Below, piece by piece: positions 38,079 to 53,658 of a stretch of 64,000 bases of DNA. Numbering within the stretch: position 1 is the first letter of the stretch; each line of letters starts with the position of its first letter. This DNA is from Pseudorasbora parva (taxonomy: Eukaryota; Chordata; Actinopteri; Cypriniformes; Gobionidae). The stretch is from contig NC_090182.1 of assembly GCF_024679245.1 (NCBI RefSeq), positions 29,281,547-29,345,546 on the forward strand. The letters run 5' to 3'. Under the pieces are notes generated by a model. It saw only the letters and a list, made by a program, of their open reading frames with translations. It was not told the DNA's origin and ran no database searches. The position numbers were made by a program, and so were the translations under genes.

Positions 38079-39360
38079 AGGGTTAGTTCACCCAAAAATG
38101 AAATTTATGTCATTAACTCCTCAACCTAATGTCGTTCCTCACCTGTAAGACCTCCATTCATCTTCACACACAGTTTAAGATATTTTATATGTCAATGCCC
38201 ACTTTACTGTCCATGTCCAGAAAGCTAATAAAAACATAATCAAAGTAGTCAATGTGTGACATCAGTTGGTTGATTAGATTCTTTTGAAGCATCGAAAATA
38301 CATTTTGGTCCAAAAATATCAAAAACTATGACTTTATTCAGCATTGTCTTCTCTTCCGTGTTCCTCAAAAAATATTCAAACGGTTCATGAATCAGTGAAT
38401 TGATCAATGATTCGAATCGCCAATGTCACGTCATTTCAGCAGTTTGGGAGTTTGACACACGATCCGAACTGCTGAAATGACCATAGACAGTAAAAGAAAT
38501 GGACACAGCGACCCCATTGACGTCAACGGCTAAATAATGAAGTCAACCTAGTGGCACTCACTTCCTGATGGCTGAGCGAACTGCGCAGGCTCAGACTGAG
38601 CTTGAAGACGTAGATGTGACGTGAGCCTCCTGTCTGACAGCTGTGAGTCTTCTAGTAGTTGTAGAAAGTGAAAGCTGAATCCCGTTGTTTAAATATTTTC
38701 TCCCGTTGCTTTTGGCTCACTATGGGCTTCTCCTCATTCTTCCCCCTTGACTTTATCAGACTTTATGTCTCCACGTCCCCCCGACTGTCTGATAGACAGT
38801 AAAAGATTGCCTGCGAGCGTCTCCTCAGGTCTATACGGTAATTTCTCAACTGTGCGACAGAGTCGCGTTGGTTATGACGCAATCGTTAGCCTATTTTTAC
38901 AAAAACAGCTTCTGCGGGGCGATAGTGTAAGATACAAGGTAATGGAGCCTTTTATGCATTGTCGTGTTTCTTTAGAAATAAACAATGGACAAATGGAGTC
39001 TTTAAACGTCTCAGATGTAAAGTTATTCACTGTCAAAGTGACTCAAAAATGAATGGGAGTCAATGGGATGCTAACAGCAGGTGATGGCTTGGTTAGCAAT
39101 GGCAGCCCCTAGGGGTGGAACGCTTTCCGAGCGCTAGATTACCCCCTTGGAAATGACATGACACTGGCGATCCGAATCAGTGATTGATTCACTGAATCAT
39201 GAATCTTTTTAATCTTTTTTGAGGAACACGGAAGAGAAGACAATGCTGAATAAAGTCATAGTTTTTGTGATATTTGGACCAAAATGTATTTTCGATGCTT
39301 CAAGAGATTCTATTGAACTAACTGATGTCACATATGGATTACTTTGATGATGATTTTATT
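38079..39360. mobile_element. TTAA foldback element, right end lost, with a nested insertion
   Basis: Begins AGGGTTAGTTCACCCAAAAA after TTAA (38,075-38,078). Its halves are inverted copies: 38,290-38,400 (TTTATTCAGCATTGTCTTCTC...) against 39,215-39,330 (...GAGAAGACAATGCTGAATAAA). The last part of the right arm is absent after about 39,360. The centre of the palindrome is interrupted by the 38,482-39,149 element. Confidence 0.82.
38482..39149. mobile_element. 8-bp-duplication element nested in a palindrome centre (668 bp)
   Basis: GAAATGAC occurs on both sides (38,474-38,481 and 39,150-39,157). Without the 668-bp insert and one copy, the two arms of the host palindrome rejoin base for base, which fixes the boundaries. 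Terminal inverted repeats are weak (CATAGACAG versus CAAGGGGGT), so hAT membership is only suggested by the 8-bp duplication. A plus frame at 38,747-39,052 inside it has no recognised domain. Confidence 0.75.
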
Positions 39361-39614
39361 AAAGTGAATTTTTAGGTCAGTATATAGCAGAGAATAGGCT
39401 GGGCACACAACTACTCGGGCGGCGTTTACGTATGGCAGTTGCCATACCCTGGCATTCCACATTTTTAGACCTAACTGTACGGTTTTGCTAATGAGTTGTT
39501 GTTGTTGTTGTTGTTGTAATTTAGTACGGTTCTGTTTGTGTTCACCATCTTCTAAACTTATTTCTGTATGCTCTACTTTTAACATCCATGGTGAGTTCAT
39601 GTGAATTACAACAG

Positions 39615-40640
39615 TTCCTTTGGAGACAAAGTTCTTGGCGCAGTTGGACAAGCACTCCACCAAACTGTCGGAGGTCATCAGGAGCAAGAGAGGAGTTGTG
39701 AAAGAGAACAGGACCAACAGAACCTTCCAGGTTTTAGATGAGGTATCTATAAATTTGATTATTAGTAGGATCCATGGCTGAATAGTGTTTTTTTTTTATG
39801 TTTAATTTTAATTCATAGTTATTGTTCTTACTCAGACTGTAGACATCACCATCAGAAGAGAATGCATCCTCAAATCTTTGATCTACCTCGGCGAACCTTT
39901 CGAGCACCTTTTCAAAGAATACCAGGTAAGGGCATCTCTCTCACTTGATCACACATTTAACACCTACAGACTAACATGGTCATAGTCTAGGTTTTCCTAG
40001 CCACTTTTAATAAATAGGGGTGTGACGAGAAACTCAGCTCACAAGATGAGATTTTAACACTATTTATAAGAAATCTTTGTTGCTGAATTTTGAGCTGTGA
40101 ACACTTAGACCATATCCAGACGTACCAAAACAATCTTTTTATCCTTGTCTTCCCTGTAACACTGTCAAAATAAGTGTGTCCAAAGGAATCCATTTGCAAA
40201 TGACTTAACACCTATATGCAATGTAAAATCCAGGCCTGGTCCTCTCTCTTCCTTCACTGTCGTCGCTCCTCCTTTTATTCTCCCTTCGCTCCTCCTTGAG
40301 AGATCTGAGACCAGTGTGACGTGCAGTTGGCACTGATCATCCAATTACTCACCGGCCTCGCTTTGCTCTCACTCGTCACACGCCTATTCAAGTTCAGTTT
40401 AGAGTGTGTAAGAGCTGAAAATGGGAGATTTCTGAAACTATAATGTACTTATTTTCTCTTTCTTTTTTATGCAGGAAAATGAGGTTGAAGAACTAGAGCA
40501 AACAACCATGGCGATCTTTATCACTGGGAAAGAGGATCCTCTCCATCCACCAAAAGACATTAAAATTGTCATTGAAGGATCAGAGGTCCGGAATCTGCTT
40601 GCTATATTGCATACAAATAGGTTATATTTAAAGGGTTAGT
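39615..40640 (+). pseudogene. SAMD3-like C-terminal gene, outer copy, truncated
   Basis: Three exons with good splice sites: 39,615-39,742 (frame VPLETKFLAQLDKHSTKL...), 39,836-39,925 (TVDITIRRECILKSLIYLGE) and one starting at 40,475 (ENEVEELEQTTMAIFITG... IKIVIEGSEV). Each is homologous to an exon of the inner copy and in the same order, and intron phases agree between the second and third. After IEGSEV the match to the family stops and the frame ends at about 40,640, where a TTAA element entered at 40,632; the expected hydrophobic LxGLIYALNLSYP block is missing. The family is the fish multicopy group annotated as sterile alpha motif domain-containing protein 3-like. Its biochemical role is unknown to me. 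Confidence 0.75.
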
Positions 40641-41322
40641 TCGCCCAAAAACAAATATTCTATCATTAATTCCTCACCTTCATGTCGTTGGACACCCGTA
40701 AGACCTCCGTTCATCCTCTGAACACAGATGAAGATATTAGTGTTGAAATCCGATGGCTCAGAAAGGCCTTCATTGACACCAATGTCATTTCCTCTCTCAA
40801 GACCCATAAAGACACTAAAGACGTCGTTACAAAGCCCATCTCACTACAGCGGCTCTTCAATCATTTATGAAGACACCAGAATAGTTTTTGTGCGCAAAAA
40901 AAACTAAATAAGGACTTATCTAATAATGGGCAGATTTCAAAACATGAAGCTTCAAATCACTGTGACTCAATGTATCGATTCAGTTCATCAATACGCGGAT
41001 TCATAAAGCTCTGAAGCTTCAGGATAATCGGTCATCACTAAGTTATTATTTCTGTTTTTTTACGCACAAAAACTATTCTCGTCACTTTATAAAATGATTG
41101 AAGAGCCGCTGTAGTGAGATGGGCTTTGACGTCTTTAGTGCCTTTTATGGGTCTTGAGAGAGGAAATGACATTGGTGTCAAAGAAGGCCTTTCTGAGCCA
41201 TCGGATTTCAACTAAAATATCTTTAATTGTGTTCCAAAGATGAACAGATCTCTCACGAGTGTTGAACGACATGAGGATAAGTGATTAATGACAGAATTTT
41301 CATTTTTGGGTGAACCAACCCT
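40632..41322. mobile_element. complete TTAA foldback element (691 bp)
   Basis: Flanked by TTAA (40,628-40,631 and 41,323-41,326). Ends AGGGTTAGTTCGCCC and, on the minus strand, AGGGTTGGTTCACCC. Nearly the whole element is a palindrome: for example CAAGACCCATAAAG (40,799) returns as CTTTTATGGGTCTTG (41,143), and GAGCCATCGGATTTCAA pairs with TTGAAATCCGATGGCTC. No coding potential. It sits within the last exon of the outer SAMD3-like copy. Confidence 0.92.
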
Positions 41323-41599
41323 TTAAATGTAGAGCTTACAGCTCTGTACACTGTAAAAAGTGATTTTTTGAGCTTGTAAATAAAGATAGCATAAGTTAAG
41401 TATATTTTACAAGGAAATCCTATTTTGTCTTTTTACTTCAAAATGTCATGTTTAATTCAATAAACTACTGGAGGCTTCATGTTTATTTATTGTGCTTAAA
41501 TACATAAGTAAATTCAAATGGAACTGCCCAAGTAACATTTACTTGGTGTTTTGTCATCTAACGAACTAATGCAAAAAATGACAAACGCAAGTAAAACTT

Positions 41600-41710
41600 A
41601 CTCCATGAAGCCAGGCAATCTAAGCGCATGCTCACTGGGGTCCGAACTGAAGTGGCGCGCAGAGGAAAGCAACAGAAAATTTTCTCGAAGACTGATGTGA
41701 TTTTTACACG
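41600..41710 (+). promoter_or_regulatory. promoter-like region and first exon, inner copy
   Basis: A GC-richer block with GCGCATGC (41,621-41,628) and AAGTGGCGCGCAG ends with a strong donor: ACG then GTAAGT at 41,711. In position (about 350 bp from the element's left end), composition and donor it mirrors the outer copy's first exon. A 29-bp exon candidate follows at 42,480-42,508 (acceptor CCCACAG, donor GTAAGT) and holds an ATG at 42,502, but that frame does not join cleanly to the next coding exon. Confidence 0.45.
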
Positions 41711-42625
41711 GTAAGTTATGAAATATTTGTTTATTGGTCAATTTAGTTACGTTTGAAGAAAAGTATAGAGTTATTAAGCTGTCTGCAATCATGGTGGTTA
41801 AAGAGTTAACGCGTTACTGTTAATATATAACTTCTTAGGCTAACTTCACGTTAACTTAGTTGACAGAGTTGAGTTTGCTAAAGAACCTAAACATCCTTTA
41901 TTAGCTAACAGCATCTGTGTCGAAAACAATTGTCTTGTATTTTACATGTAATCTACGAATAAGTTGAAGTTGAAGTTTAATGTACAGTGAACTTTCAGAT
42001 TAACTTTGCCGGACGCGAGCGTCGCGTTTATTCATCTGTGTGAATAAATAATTGTGATCTCACGTGCTATCCGAATTAACAGTTATAAATACAAGTTTCC
42101 TAATTAAAAAATGGACATGTTAGTTAACGTAGCCCTGAGATGGGTAACGTTAACGTTAGGCCATTAACTTTAAACGTGATGGAGAAAACCGCCAATCCCC
42201 CATTAATTTACATCAAATGATGCATATTAAGATGCATATTAATCAAGTTAAACAGAGATTAAACACCCTTTTGAACCTATACAATAGCTAGTGATACATT
42301 TTGTAGTGTACAGGCAGCCTTAACTCTATCATCTATACTTGAGGACATTTATTGTGGATATTTACTTGAATGCAGTTGTTGACTGGTCAAATTTCAAATC
42401 AATAAGATAAGTATATTTATTCAAATTTGTTAAAAAAGTATATTTTCTGACATTAACATTTCTAACATATGTCCCACAGATTGCACTCACCATTCAAGCT
42501 CATGCAAGGTAAGTTGTCAATCATTCTTTCAGCCTATAACACTGATTAACCTTGCAGTATGACATAGATTTCAATAGATATACACATATACAACCACACA
42601 CACGTCACATATATATATATATATA

Positions 42626-42662
42626 TACAGCTCTGGAAAAAAATAAGAGACCACTTAACATT
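42626..42662. mobile_element. Tc1-like terminal repeat fragment
   Basis: TACAGCTCTGGAAAAAAATAAGAGACCACT follows a (TA)n run; this is a common terminal wording of fish Tc1/mariner-type elements. Only this end is present. Confidence 0.5.
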
Positions 42663-42686
42663 GATAAATATACACATACTCACACA

Positions 42687-43243
42687 CATTATTAGGCATG
42701 TTGATTTTCTGATCATATTTTTTTCCAGGCACATTTTACCAATTCCATACCACATTAATCTTAATAACTACTATGTATTTAATAATTTATAAGTGATATA
42801 TAATTGTTCGTGAAGACTGGAAATGAAATCGCCTTATATTCAGGTGTGCAGAATTATTAGAGACGTTTTCTTTTACAGATAAAATCAGCCAAAAAAGAGA
42901 TTTACCTCAGACTGAAAAGTCAAAAAGTATTAAATGCCCATGAGAAGGATACAATACTAATGCAATACTAGACATTGCAGTTAAGGCATGACCATCGGAC
43001 AGTGAAATGCTCATTGGGTCAGGATTTTTTAAACCATGTCCAATGGTCATGCCTTAACTGCAATGTCTAGTATTAGACATTAATACTATAAGGTGTTTTT
43101 CGTATCGAGAATTATATATCACTTATAAATGATTAAATACAAAATTAATAGTAGTTATTAAGATTAATGTGGCTTGGAATTGGTGAAATGTGCCTGGAGA
43201 AAAATATATATTTAGAAAATCAACGTGCCTAATAATTCTGCAA
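42687..43243. mobile_element. foldback element in an intron of the inner gene copy
   Basis: The left arm TTATTAGGCATGTTGATTTTC (42,689) returns at the right as GAAAATCAACGTGCCTAATAA (43,216-43,236). The centre is a tight palindrome: GTTAAGGCATGACCATCGGACA (42,980) with TGTCCAATGGTCATGCCTTAAC (about 43,037). The left arm has an extra stretch of about 140 bp. It ends immediately before the exon that encodes the RWPALF motif, whose splice acceptor it has removed. Confidence 0.8.
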
Positions 43244-46637
<3,394 letters not shown>

Positions 46638-47008
46638 TGTAAGTCTGCTAGTTGGCCATTTTGTTCGTCACTTACACGTTCTCATTTGTTCAGCAAGTGA
46701 GAATGCTCTATACTGTACTGTTTAACAGAAACTAAGTAATGCAGTGCTGCTAAAGAAAACAGAAGCAGAGGTTTAATTTGTTTTATCATCTTTGATTTTT
46801 GTACACTAGATCACATTTAGGCATCTCACGTTAAATTGTTGTGCTCTGTTAAATACACAAAAACACAATGAAAAATCTGTGATAAGATAAAGATGCTGAA
46901 CAATTTTGGCCAACAGCTGTCAATCTTAATGAATGTGTACATTCATTTTTGTCCAGTTGTTTTATGATTACCTTTGTTTAATCAGTTTTTTTTCTAGAGT
47001 TTAATTCA

Positions 47009-47014
47009 AATAAA
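47009..47014 (+). terminator. polyadenylation signal of inner SAMD3-like copy
   Basis: AATAAA, 372 bases after the stop codon, followed about 15-25 bases later by a GT-rich stretch (GTCTGTCAGTGTTTTT), the usual arrangement for cleavage and polyadenylation. A second AATAAA at about 47,691 lies outside the inner element and could serve the outer copy. Confidence 0.6.
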
Positions 47015-47807
47015 ACTCAAGGAAAATGTCTGTCAGTGTTTTTATTATTGAAAATATCAGTTGTAATATATCACTAATTATATTAAGTAATATTTAAATA
47101 ATATTTGAAGTAAAGGTTACTCAGGATAGCTAAAAAAGATAACTAGGATTCTTATGTAAAAAAAAATTCTATAAATCACATTATATTTATAAGCATTACT
47201 TAAGTAAAATTTACAAACAAAGAGTCATTAAAATGTACTGGAAATTCACAAGTAAACTTAACTTAATAATTTCTTATTAAAGCTACTAATAAATATGTAT
47301 AGATTTTACTAGCCTTTTCTGAGTGAAAATTGTTTCCAAGCTTTTTTCAAGTAAATCCTACTCCACATTTTTTACAGTGTATCAGAAAGTGATACAGTGT
47401 TCACTGTTCACTGTCTGAGGAGCAGTTCCGGGATTTGTCTCTGGTGTTCAGCTGAAAGAGACTGTTCATAATCATATACATTTATAAACATGAGATATAT
47501 TTGTATCTTAACATTTTAATTGTATTTTAGGATGTTTTATGGTGAAATGTGTTGTCAGAAAAACATTCCTAATTTAATATTACTACTAATGTGATGTCAT
47601 CAAGTGGTGATTTGATTATTTGTAACAAATTTGTATTTTTGGTGTGAAGGAGACTGCTAATCTTTATACATGTGAACATGTTTATTGAACAATAAATATA
47701 AATGTGTTCTAAAGGAAAGTGTTATGATAGTCATTGATCAAAATGTTTTACAAGCTATTTTTTTGATTTTACATTTTAAATAATGACATCTTAATTTGAG
47801 ACAACCT

Positions 47808-47957
47808 AAAATAATTAATTTACTCTGGCCTATAAATATTACTTTGTTTGAATTTAAATAATCAGTTTATTCCAACATAAAATAATGATTTGTTAGTTTG
47901 ATCCAATTTAAAATAATTTGTTTGTTCCAATCTAAAATAATTAGTTTGATCAACCTT
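47808..47957. repeat. subterminal AT-rich tandem units of the outer TA element
   Basis: Five or so imperfect units of about 25 bp with the pattern AAAATAAT..TTGTTTGWTCCAA, for example near 47,876, 47,910 and 47,933. Clustered short repeats close to a transposon end often bind the transposase; that role is only a suggestion here. Confidence 0.6.
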
Positions 47958-48677
47958 TAAAAAGTTGTTGCATAAATTTAAACTTTTCAAATTAAACTTA
48001 ATTAAATTATTTACTTGAGTCAATGTAAAATATTTCGTGTGATCGATTACTTCAATTTTTTTAAGTTGATCCAAGGGTTTTATTTTTTCAGTGTACAGAC
48101 GTAACTTCATATGAATGAAATAAAACAGCCATGAATGAGAGCATGTTGGAAATAAAAGTGCTAAACTTATTTATCTCTCTGTTTATGCTCAGTCGCGTTC
48201 AGGCGTTCACTCATTGGGTTGTTGCTCCGGCATATAGGGTAGTCACCGTACTTAAACAAGACTCGTTTAAAAATCCTTTAATTATATTAACGTCTGCTAT
48301 ATAACATTTATATAATAAACATCTAATTAATTACAGCTCCGTGAAAATGAATTATAAGACTCAACTCTTATTTATTTATGTTCTCCATTTGAAAACATTA
48401 GACTTTATAAATGCATTTTGCATGTTAATATGGCTGTATTTATAAAAAGGTGAAGCAGCATTAATGTTAAAAAGAATTTGCACTGTATTAAAAAAATGCA
48501 CTATTTCAGACTAGTTATGGATATAAAGTAAATGTATTTTGTTCTGTATGTAAGGGAGTGAAAAAAAATACAGTGTTTAAAAATCTTAATTAAGTGCTGT
48601 TGCTGTAATTGTAAAAAAACAGGCAAATAATCGGTATCGGTATTGGTTATAAAAAAATCTATATTTGTCGATCACTA

Positions 48678-49330
48678 GACTTCACCAGCATTGCTATGAT
48701 ATATGTCTGACACTGCATCACTCTTCAAGTTCTTATGTATCTGTTTTACGGTAAGATCCTTTATTGGATGGTGTTGACCATTCCATTGCAGAGTTTGTAC
48801 TGCTTCAGTACGCATTGACATTTTGCCATGCTTTGATACACGCTATTCATCATTTATAATGTGCCTGCTTTGGAATATCTACAACAGCTGTTTGTATAGC
48901 CACATTTTGACCTGCATACAGTTGTTCTTCACAATCTTCACACACTTCATTTTAGCAGTAGATATTGCAAGAGCTATTTCTACTTCCAACTTTTCACCTT
49001 CAGCCTTTAACTTTAACTGCTTCTTTCATGTCCAATGCCTGAAGCTTGTTTTCCAAACCCTTGTCAGCGGGACCCCTGTTGCACTTAAACCGCATAATAG
49101 CATCGTTGCCGACGTCTTTGTTGTCCACCATTTGTGAAACTTCTAAGGGTGAGTTGCAAGTGGTAAAGATGACTGATCTTCTTTCATTCATAACTCCATT
49201 GAACATTACCCTGGATCGAGTTGTTTGTCCACAACACTGGCTTCACAAGCATGGGCTTCCATTAACGAGTGGAAAGCAAAGTGTGCACTTGCAATCGCTC
49301 CTCTCAAAATAAACAATGGAGAAAGCTTTT
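48678..49330 (-). pseudogene. BEL/Pao gag remnant, N-terminal part
   Basis: On the minus strand, 49,206-49,000 gives a frame with KGLENKLQALDMKEAVKVKG, continuing as EKLEVEIALAISTAKM, a charged helical stretch like the N-terminal coiled-coil region of fish BEL gag proteins. A further segment (48,720-48,686) runs up to the insertion site, and the frame can continue into the gag block at 36,000. No LTR is recognised beyond about 49,400. Frameshifts and stops are frequent. Confidence 0.65.
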
Positions 49331-49399
49331 GACTTACAAGTATGGAACATGTGATTTGTCTTTTAGTTTTTCCACAATTTCCGACGTGCATCTTCTTAT

Positions 49400-50290
49400 C
49401 ATGTTCATGACTAGCAGTCTATATTCTGCGGATATATTAATTTTCCATGTAAAATTAATTTAATTTTAACTACTCATTCATTCTAGAGATACAGAAACAA
49501 ATCTACTTAATTAAGAAATATGAACTAGTTTTTTTTTTTTCTTCCTCGTTTAATCCCAAGTTAGAAGCTTTAATCTGCCGTTGGGTATTTCTAAGCCGCA
49601 GCCAGCTGCACCTGCTTTCAACAGAAAACACTTTTTGCAACTTCTACAAAAACAGACATATGCAAATAAAAAGATCCAAAATAAAGAAAGATAGAGAAAA
49701 CAAGCTCTTTCAAAGTCTGCCCCCGATTCCAGAGAGACTGGTTGAGAGAAGATGCCTGTACGCCTCTTAACATCTGCAGTGTAATTAAAACAGTACTGTC
49801 TGGCCATCTTAAACATGAAATGAAACAACTAATCAAGCTTTGCAGGGTCCTGAATAAGCCAGCTGCTTAATAAGAATTTCATTATGAAAGATAAAACAGA
49901 AAGTGCCCAACAGTGTTCACACTGTTTTTCTCTCATTTGAATAAGAGATGTCCTGAGACAACCTCTTACCAAACAGTTGCGGGCCACCGTCTGTTGCGCG
50001 AGAGGCTAAATCCTCTGTAATCACTACTGCAATATCAGCATTATACTGTAATCTCATTACGCCGCAAAGTTATCACTGACCTTCTCACACTCTAATCAAG
50101 AGATATGCAGTCATTATACTAATTAAAACTCTAGCTGAGACTTCTTTGCACAATTAGCAAAACTTTCACCTGAGAGAACTGGATTCAAATGCTCGAAAGC
50201 ACTTATTAGTATTAAAAGTCAAATATGTGAGGCGGTTCATCTCAAATCAAAACCCTGAAGTTGAAAATTGTCACAAAAAAGGTTAAAAAT
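49400..50290. other. unassigned DNA, possible conserved noncoding
   Basis: No gene or repeat recognised. 49,920-50,200 is not repeat-like and could be constrained. The minus-strand frames at 49,550-49,836 have no known domain. Confidence 0.35.
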
Positions 50291-50294
50291 GGAT

Positions 50295-50405
<111 letters not shown>

Positions 50406-51340
50406 GCTTATATTTTGCATATCGGACAGCTGTCATGGACCAGCAGCAAATCATTTCCTAAGCCTCTGATGGAAAGGCACTTTTCCTGAGCGATCTCACA
50501 TGGATCATGTTGAGTCAACATATTGGCACTTGTCATTTATGCGCTTATGGCAGGCCTAAGGGGATAGATCAAAAGCAAGTGCAAGCATGGAGCATTATGA
50601 AGTCTCTGCATTAGGTGATGGAGAGCTACTCTTTAATGTGCTCACAGACACCATCAAGCTTCTTAATATGAAAACGGACCCCCTCAAAAGTCTTTAATAC
50701 TATTAAGTAATGGGCTAAAAGTGACTGACCATTTATAAATTAAGATATTGCATTTGTTCACTGCTACACTCAAATGCAGTATATGCTCTAAATGTTCTGA
50801 AGAGCGTTTTGGAGGAGCTTGTTCATCTAATCACAAGGATAAGAGTCTTCTTCACTTCCTCCACCATTCAACCACTAATCCAACTAATTTATGAACTATT
50901 TTTTTTTTAATTAGAGTTCACAGGGAGCCCTTAGTTTCCCTTTAAGCCTGGTAATGTTTCATATCCTGATAATATCTGGATATAATTTTTGTATTGCATA
51001 TAAAGATTTGATTTAAAGTACACACACAAAATAAAAATGGCACTAGCATTATTACTTTAAAGGTTTTATAAAATGCTCCATTTAAAAAATGATAAAAAAC
51101 ATTGATGGATGATACAAAATGCTTTCCATCATTTTGACATAAAATAAATGGCTCTTGCCAAAGAAGTTCTTGTGATATAAAGGCACATAAAAAATAACTG
51201 TTATATTATTTTATTAAAAGAGAGGGGGGAAATGCATTAAACTAAAAATGTTTTGATGTTTAAAAAAGTTTAATGTTTAATGTTGACAACCGTTTTATTT
51301 ATTTTTTTAAGTTTTTTATTATTAAATATTTTTATCTAGT
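50406..51340. other. unassigned AT-rich DNA
   Basis: Nothing recognised. Confidence 0.4.
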
Positions 51341-53654
51341 AAGGATACAAAGCTACAGCCTGTAAGTTGTGCCTCTTTGTCGGCTCTGTTTGGAACCTGC
51401 AATCGCAGTTATTTGTGGAGTTATCTTCTTTACGTGCGTTGTACATCGGTGCTTTTCTGGCACCAGACCAAGCTCAATTTAAAATTGAACATTCTGCTCT
51501 GTATTTTCTACTGCACACGAGGCGTGATCAACAGGCATTATTTGAATAACTCTGTACGCAATTTGGATAGTCCTTCAACCAATCAGACCACAAGAGGCAT
51601 GATCAACAGGTAACGACCCATCATTTCTCTATCTGTCATTGTGTTAAACATGACAGGGACATGGCTCATTGTGTTGGATAAGCCAGTCTGTGATTGGTTG
51701 CCATAGAAGTGTAACAGAAGCAGTAGAAATGAATGTACAGGGCTGGATTTCCCGAAACCTTCTTAACACTACGTCATTCTTAAGTTTTACCTTAAGGTAT
51801 CCCTTAACGTTAATATGTGTTTCTCGAAACAATCTTAGTTAAGAATACCTTCTGTAAGTCATACTTTCGTAAGGTTCATCTGGACAACTCTTAGCTATAC
51901 CTTATCAGTATTGACAATTCATTCCACTAGTGGCCACCACTGTGCAAAAGCTTCTTTACGTTACATGTCAATCTATATGAATATAATTCCGTAAAATACA
52001 CCCAGTATTAATATACATCCATAATATACACCCAGTGTTCAGTTGGACTAGTTGTTGTTTTTTAATGCAAGGATTAAAATTGTCATAAAAAATGTTTGTT
52101 AGCTTTTTAATGATATTATCCAAAGGTACATCAGCTGGCAAGCCATTAGACAGGAAAAGCTTAGGAGCCTATTTAAAGGGAATGATTGTGGAGGGGAGTT
52201 TAGTCAAATATGGCAGCGAGACAGGGAATAGAATTGTGCTAAATCAAAGACGGTGCCGTCTGCGTGGCCATTTATGGGCACTAGTTCACATGTCAAAACT
52301 TTATTCCCCTGACTACCATGTCAGAAGATGCTATTCAAAATAAATTTCAGCGGCCACGACAGCAAATTCAGCAGTTTTAAGAACTTGTTGGACCAAATTT
52401 GTTGAGATAAACTGGACAGAGCTACCCCATCTCCTCTTTCTTTCTTTTTTCTCCACCATAGTAGCAGCTGATTATATGTTTTGTGTGTTGCGTTTTTATT
52501 GAGTAGGCCATCCAATAACAGAAATGAGTTATTTAGACAATAGTAGGATGCAGCTGCTGGGCAATCATCCCTGGCTGTGGAGTAAATCAAGACACTATGG
52601 AATATATATTGTAATAATATAAATGACTCTTTCAAACTCCCAGTTAGTGTAGTGGGTTTACTTCTGAGGATGAGATTGCTGGTTCGTGCACTCAATACTG
52701 ATTTCAGAATGTAAAATTTAGTTGCAATTTTGTATGATAAATGAAAGTTCAACTATTTCTGAAGTGCTTCTGTTATAAAGACTTTTTTCTTTTCTTTTTT
52801 TCGCATAACGCCGTAAAACATCCCCTTGCATAGAGTAAATAATCAATTCTTGAGCCATCGATATAAGCCAATTCAGCACCGCTGTCACGAACAGCCCATG
52901 CTAACGTTGCACTTAAGAAGGTTTACCTTAAGCAACCTCCTATGGTATAGTTCGGGGAACACGCCTAGAAATGGTATAGCTGCAGTTAAGTTATACCTTA
53001 TAGTCTTTGTAGCACGCTAAGCGACAACGTTATCGGGAAATGCAGCCCTGTTATTTAACTGTATTCAGTTCGCTAAAGAAAGCGTCCAAATAAAGTTCCA
53101 TTTGCAATCTTTGGAGCTGTGCACACTGAAGCTGGGAACAGAGAGCATTTCTCTGTGACTCCCGTTGTATTCAATGAATCTCTTAACTATATCACGTTTG
53201 CGCTGTTAATGAAGATGAAAGCATTCATTAGTGTACAGAAACTGAGTTGCAATGGCGAGATCCTGCTTTCATGTGCTCAACATGTGTGATCGCTACAATG
53301 TTCATCTCTGCAAACATTCATGCCACAATCTTAGTAAAAGACCATAGATCTAAATGTAATGCAACATTTTTCATGATTAGTTAGACATGAGAGCTGTAAT
53401 AGTAAAAATACTATTTGAAATGGAAAGATGTTAGCCAATCACAACAGTTGGCATTTATGCTGAACTCTCACAGTAGACACGCCCCTTCAAACAGAGCGTT
53501 CAGATAAGAGGCTAAAATCAGGGTAGGAAAAATGCTTTATACTTATAAATTTTGACAATTTTTATTTATTTATTATGTAAAAAGCATTCTAACATTATAA
53601 GTACACCCCAGGAAACATCATAGAAACAATAAAACAATGCAGTTCATGACCCCT
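51341..53654. mobile_element. old TTAA-type repeat split by a Harbinger-like element
   Basis: The right end on the minus strand is AGGGGTCATGAACTGCATTG next to TTAA (53,655-53,658). The interior (GACACGCCCCTTCAAACAGAG near 53,480) reads like a known cyprinid TTAA repeat. The sequence before 51,738 (from about 51,341, including a GAGGCRTGATCAACAGG repeat at 51,521 and 51,592) may be its left part, but no left end was found, so this extent is tentative. Confidence 0.4.
51738..53050. mobile_element. Harbinger-like element (1.3 kb)
   Basis: Ends CAGGGCTGGATTTCCCGA and, on the minus strand, CAGGGCTGCATTTCCCGA. Flanks GTA (51,735-51,737) and TTA (53,051-53,053) could be a 3-bp duplication with one change. 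Subterminal sequences contain repeated CTTAAG and ACCTTA wording in both arms. Interior frames (52,092-52,343 plus; 52,321-52,752 minus) do not show a recognisable transposase or Myb-like protein, so it is probably non-autonomous. Confidence 0.7.
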
Positions 53655-53658
53655 TTAA

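Noticed and set aside
38747..39052. 101-codon plus frame with an ATG
   Set aside because: Lies within a non-autonomous 8-bp-duplication element; no recognised domain and no homologous exon structure.
52321..52752. 143-codon minus frame in the Harbinger-like element
   Set aside because: Checked for a Harbinger transposase or Myb-like protein; no DDE or tri-helix wording seen, so not called as a gene.
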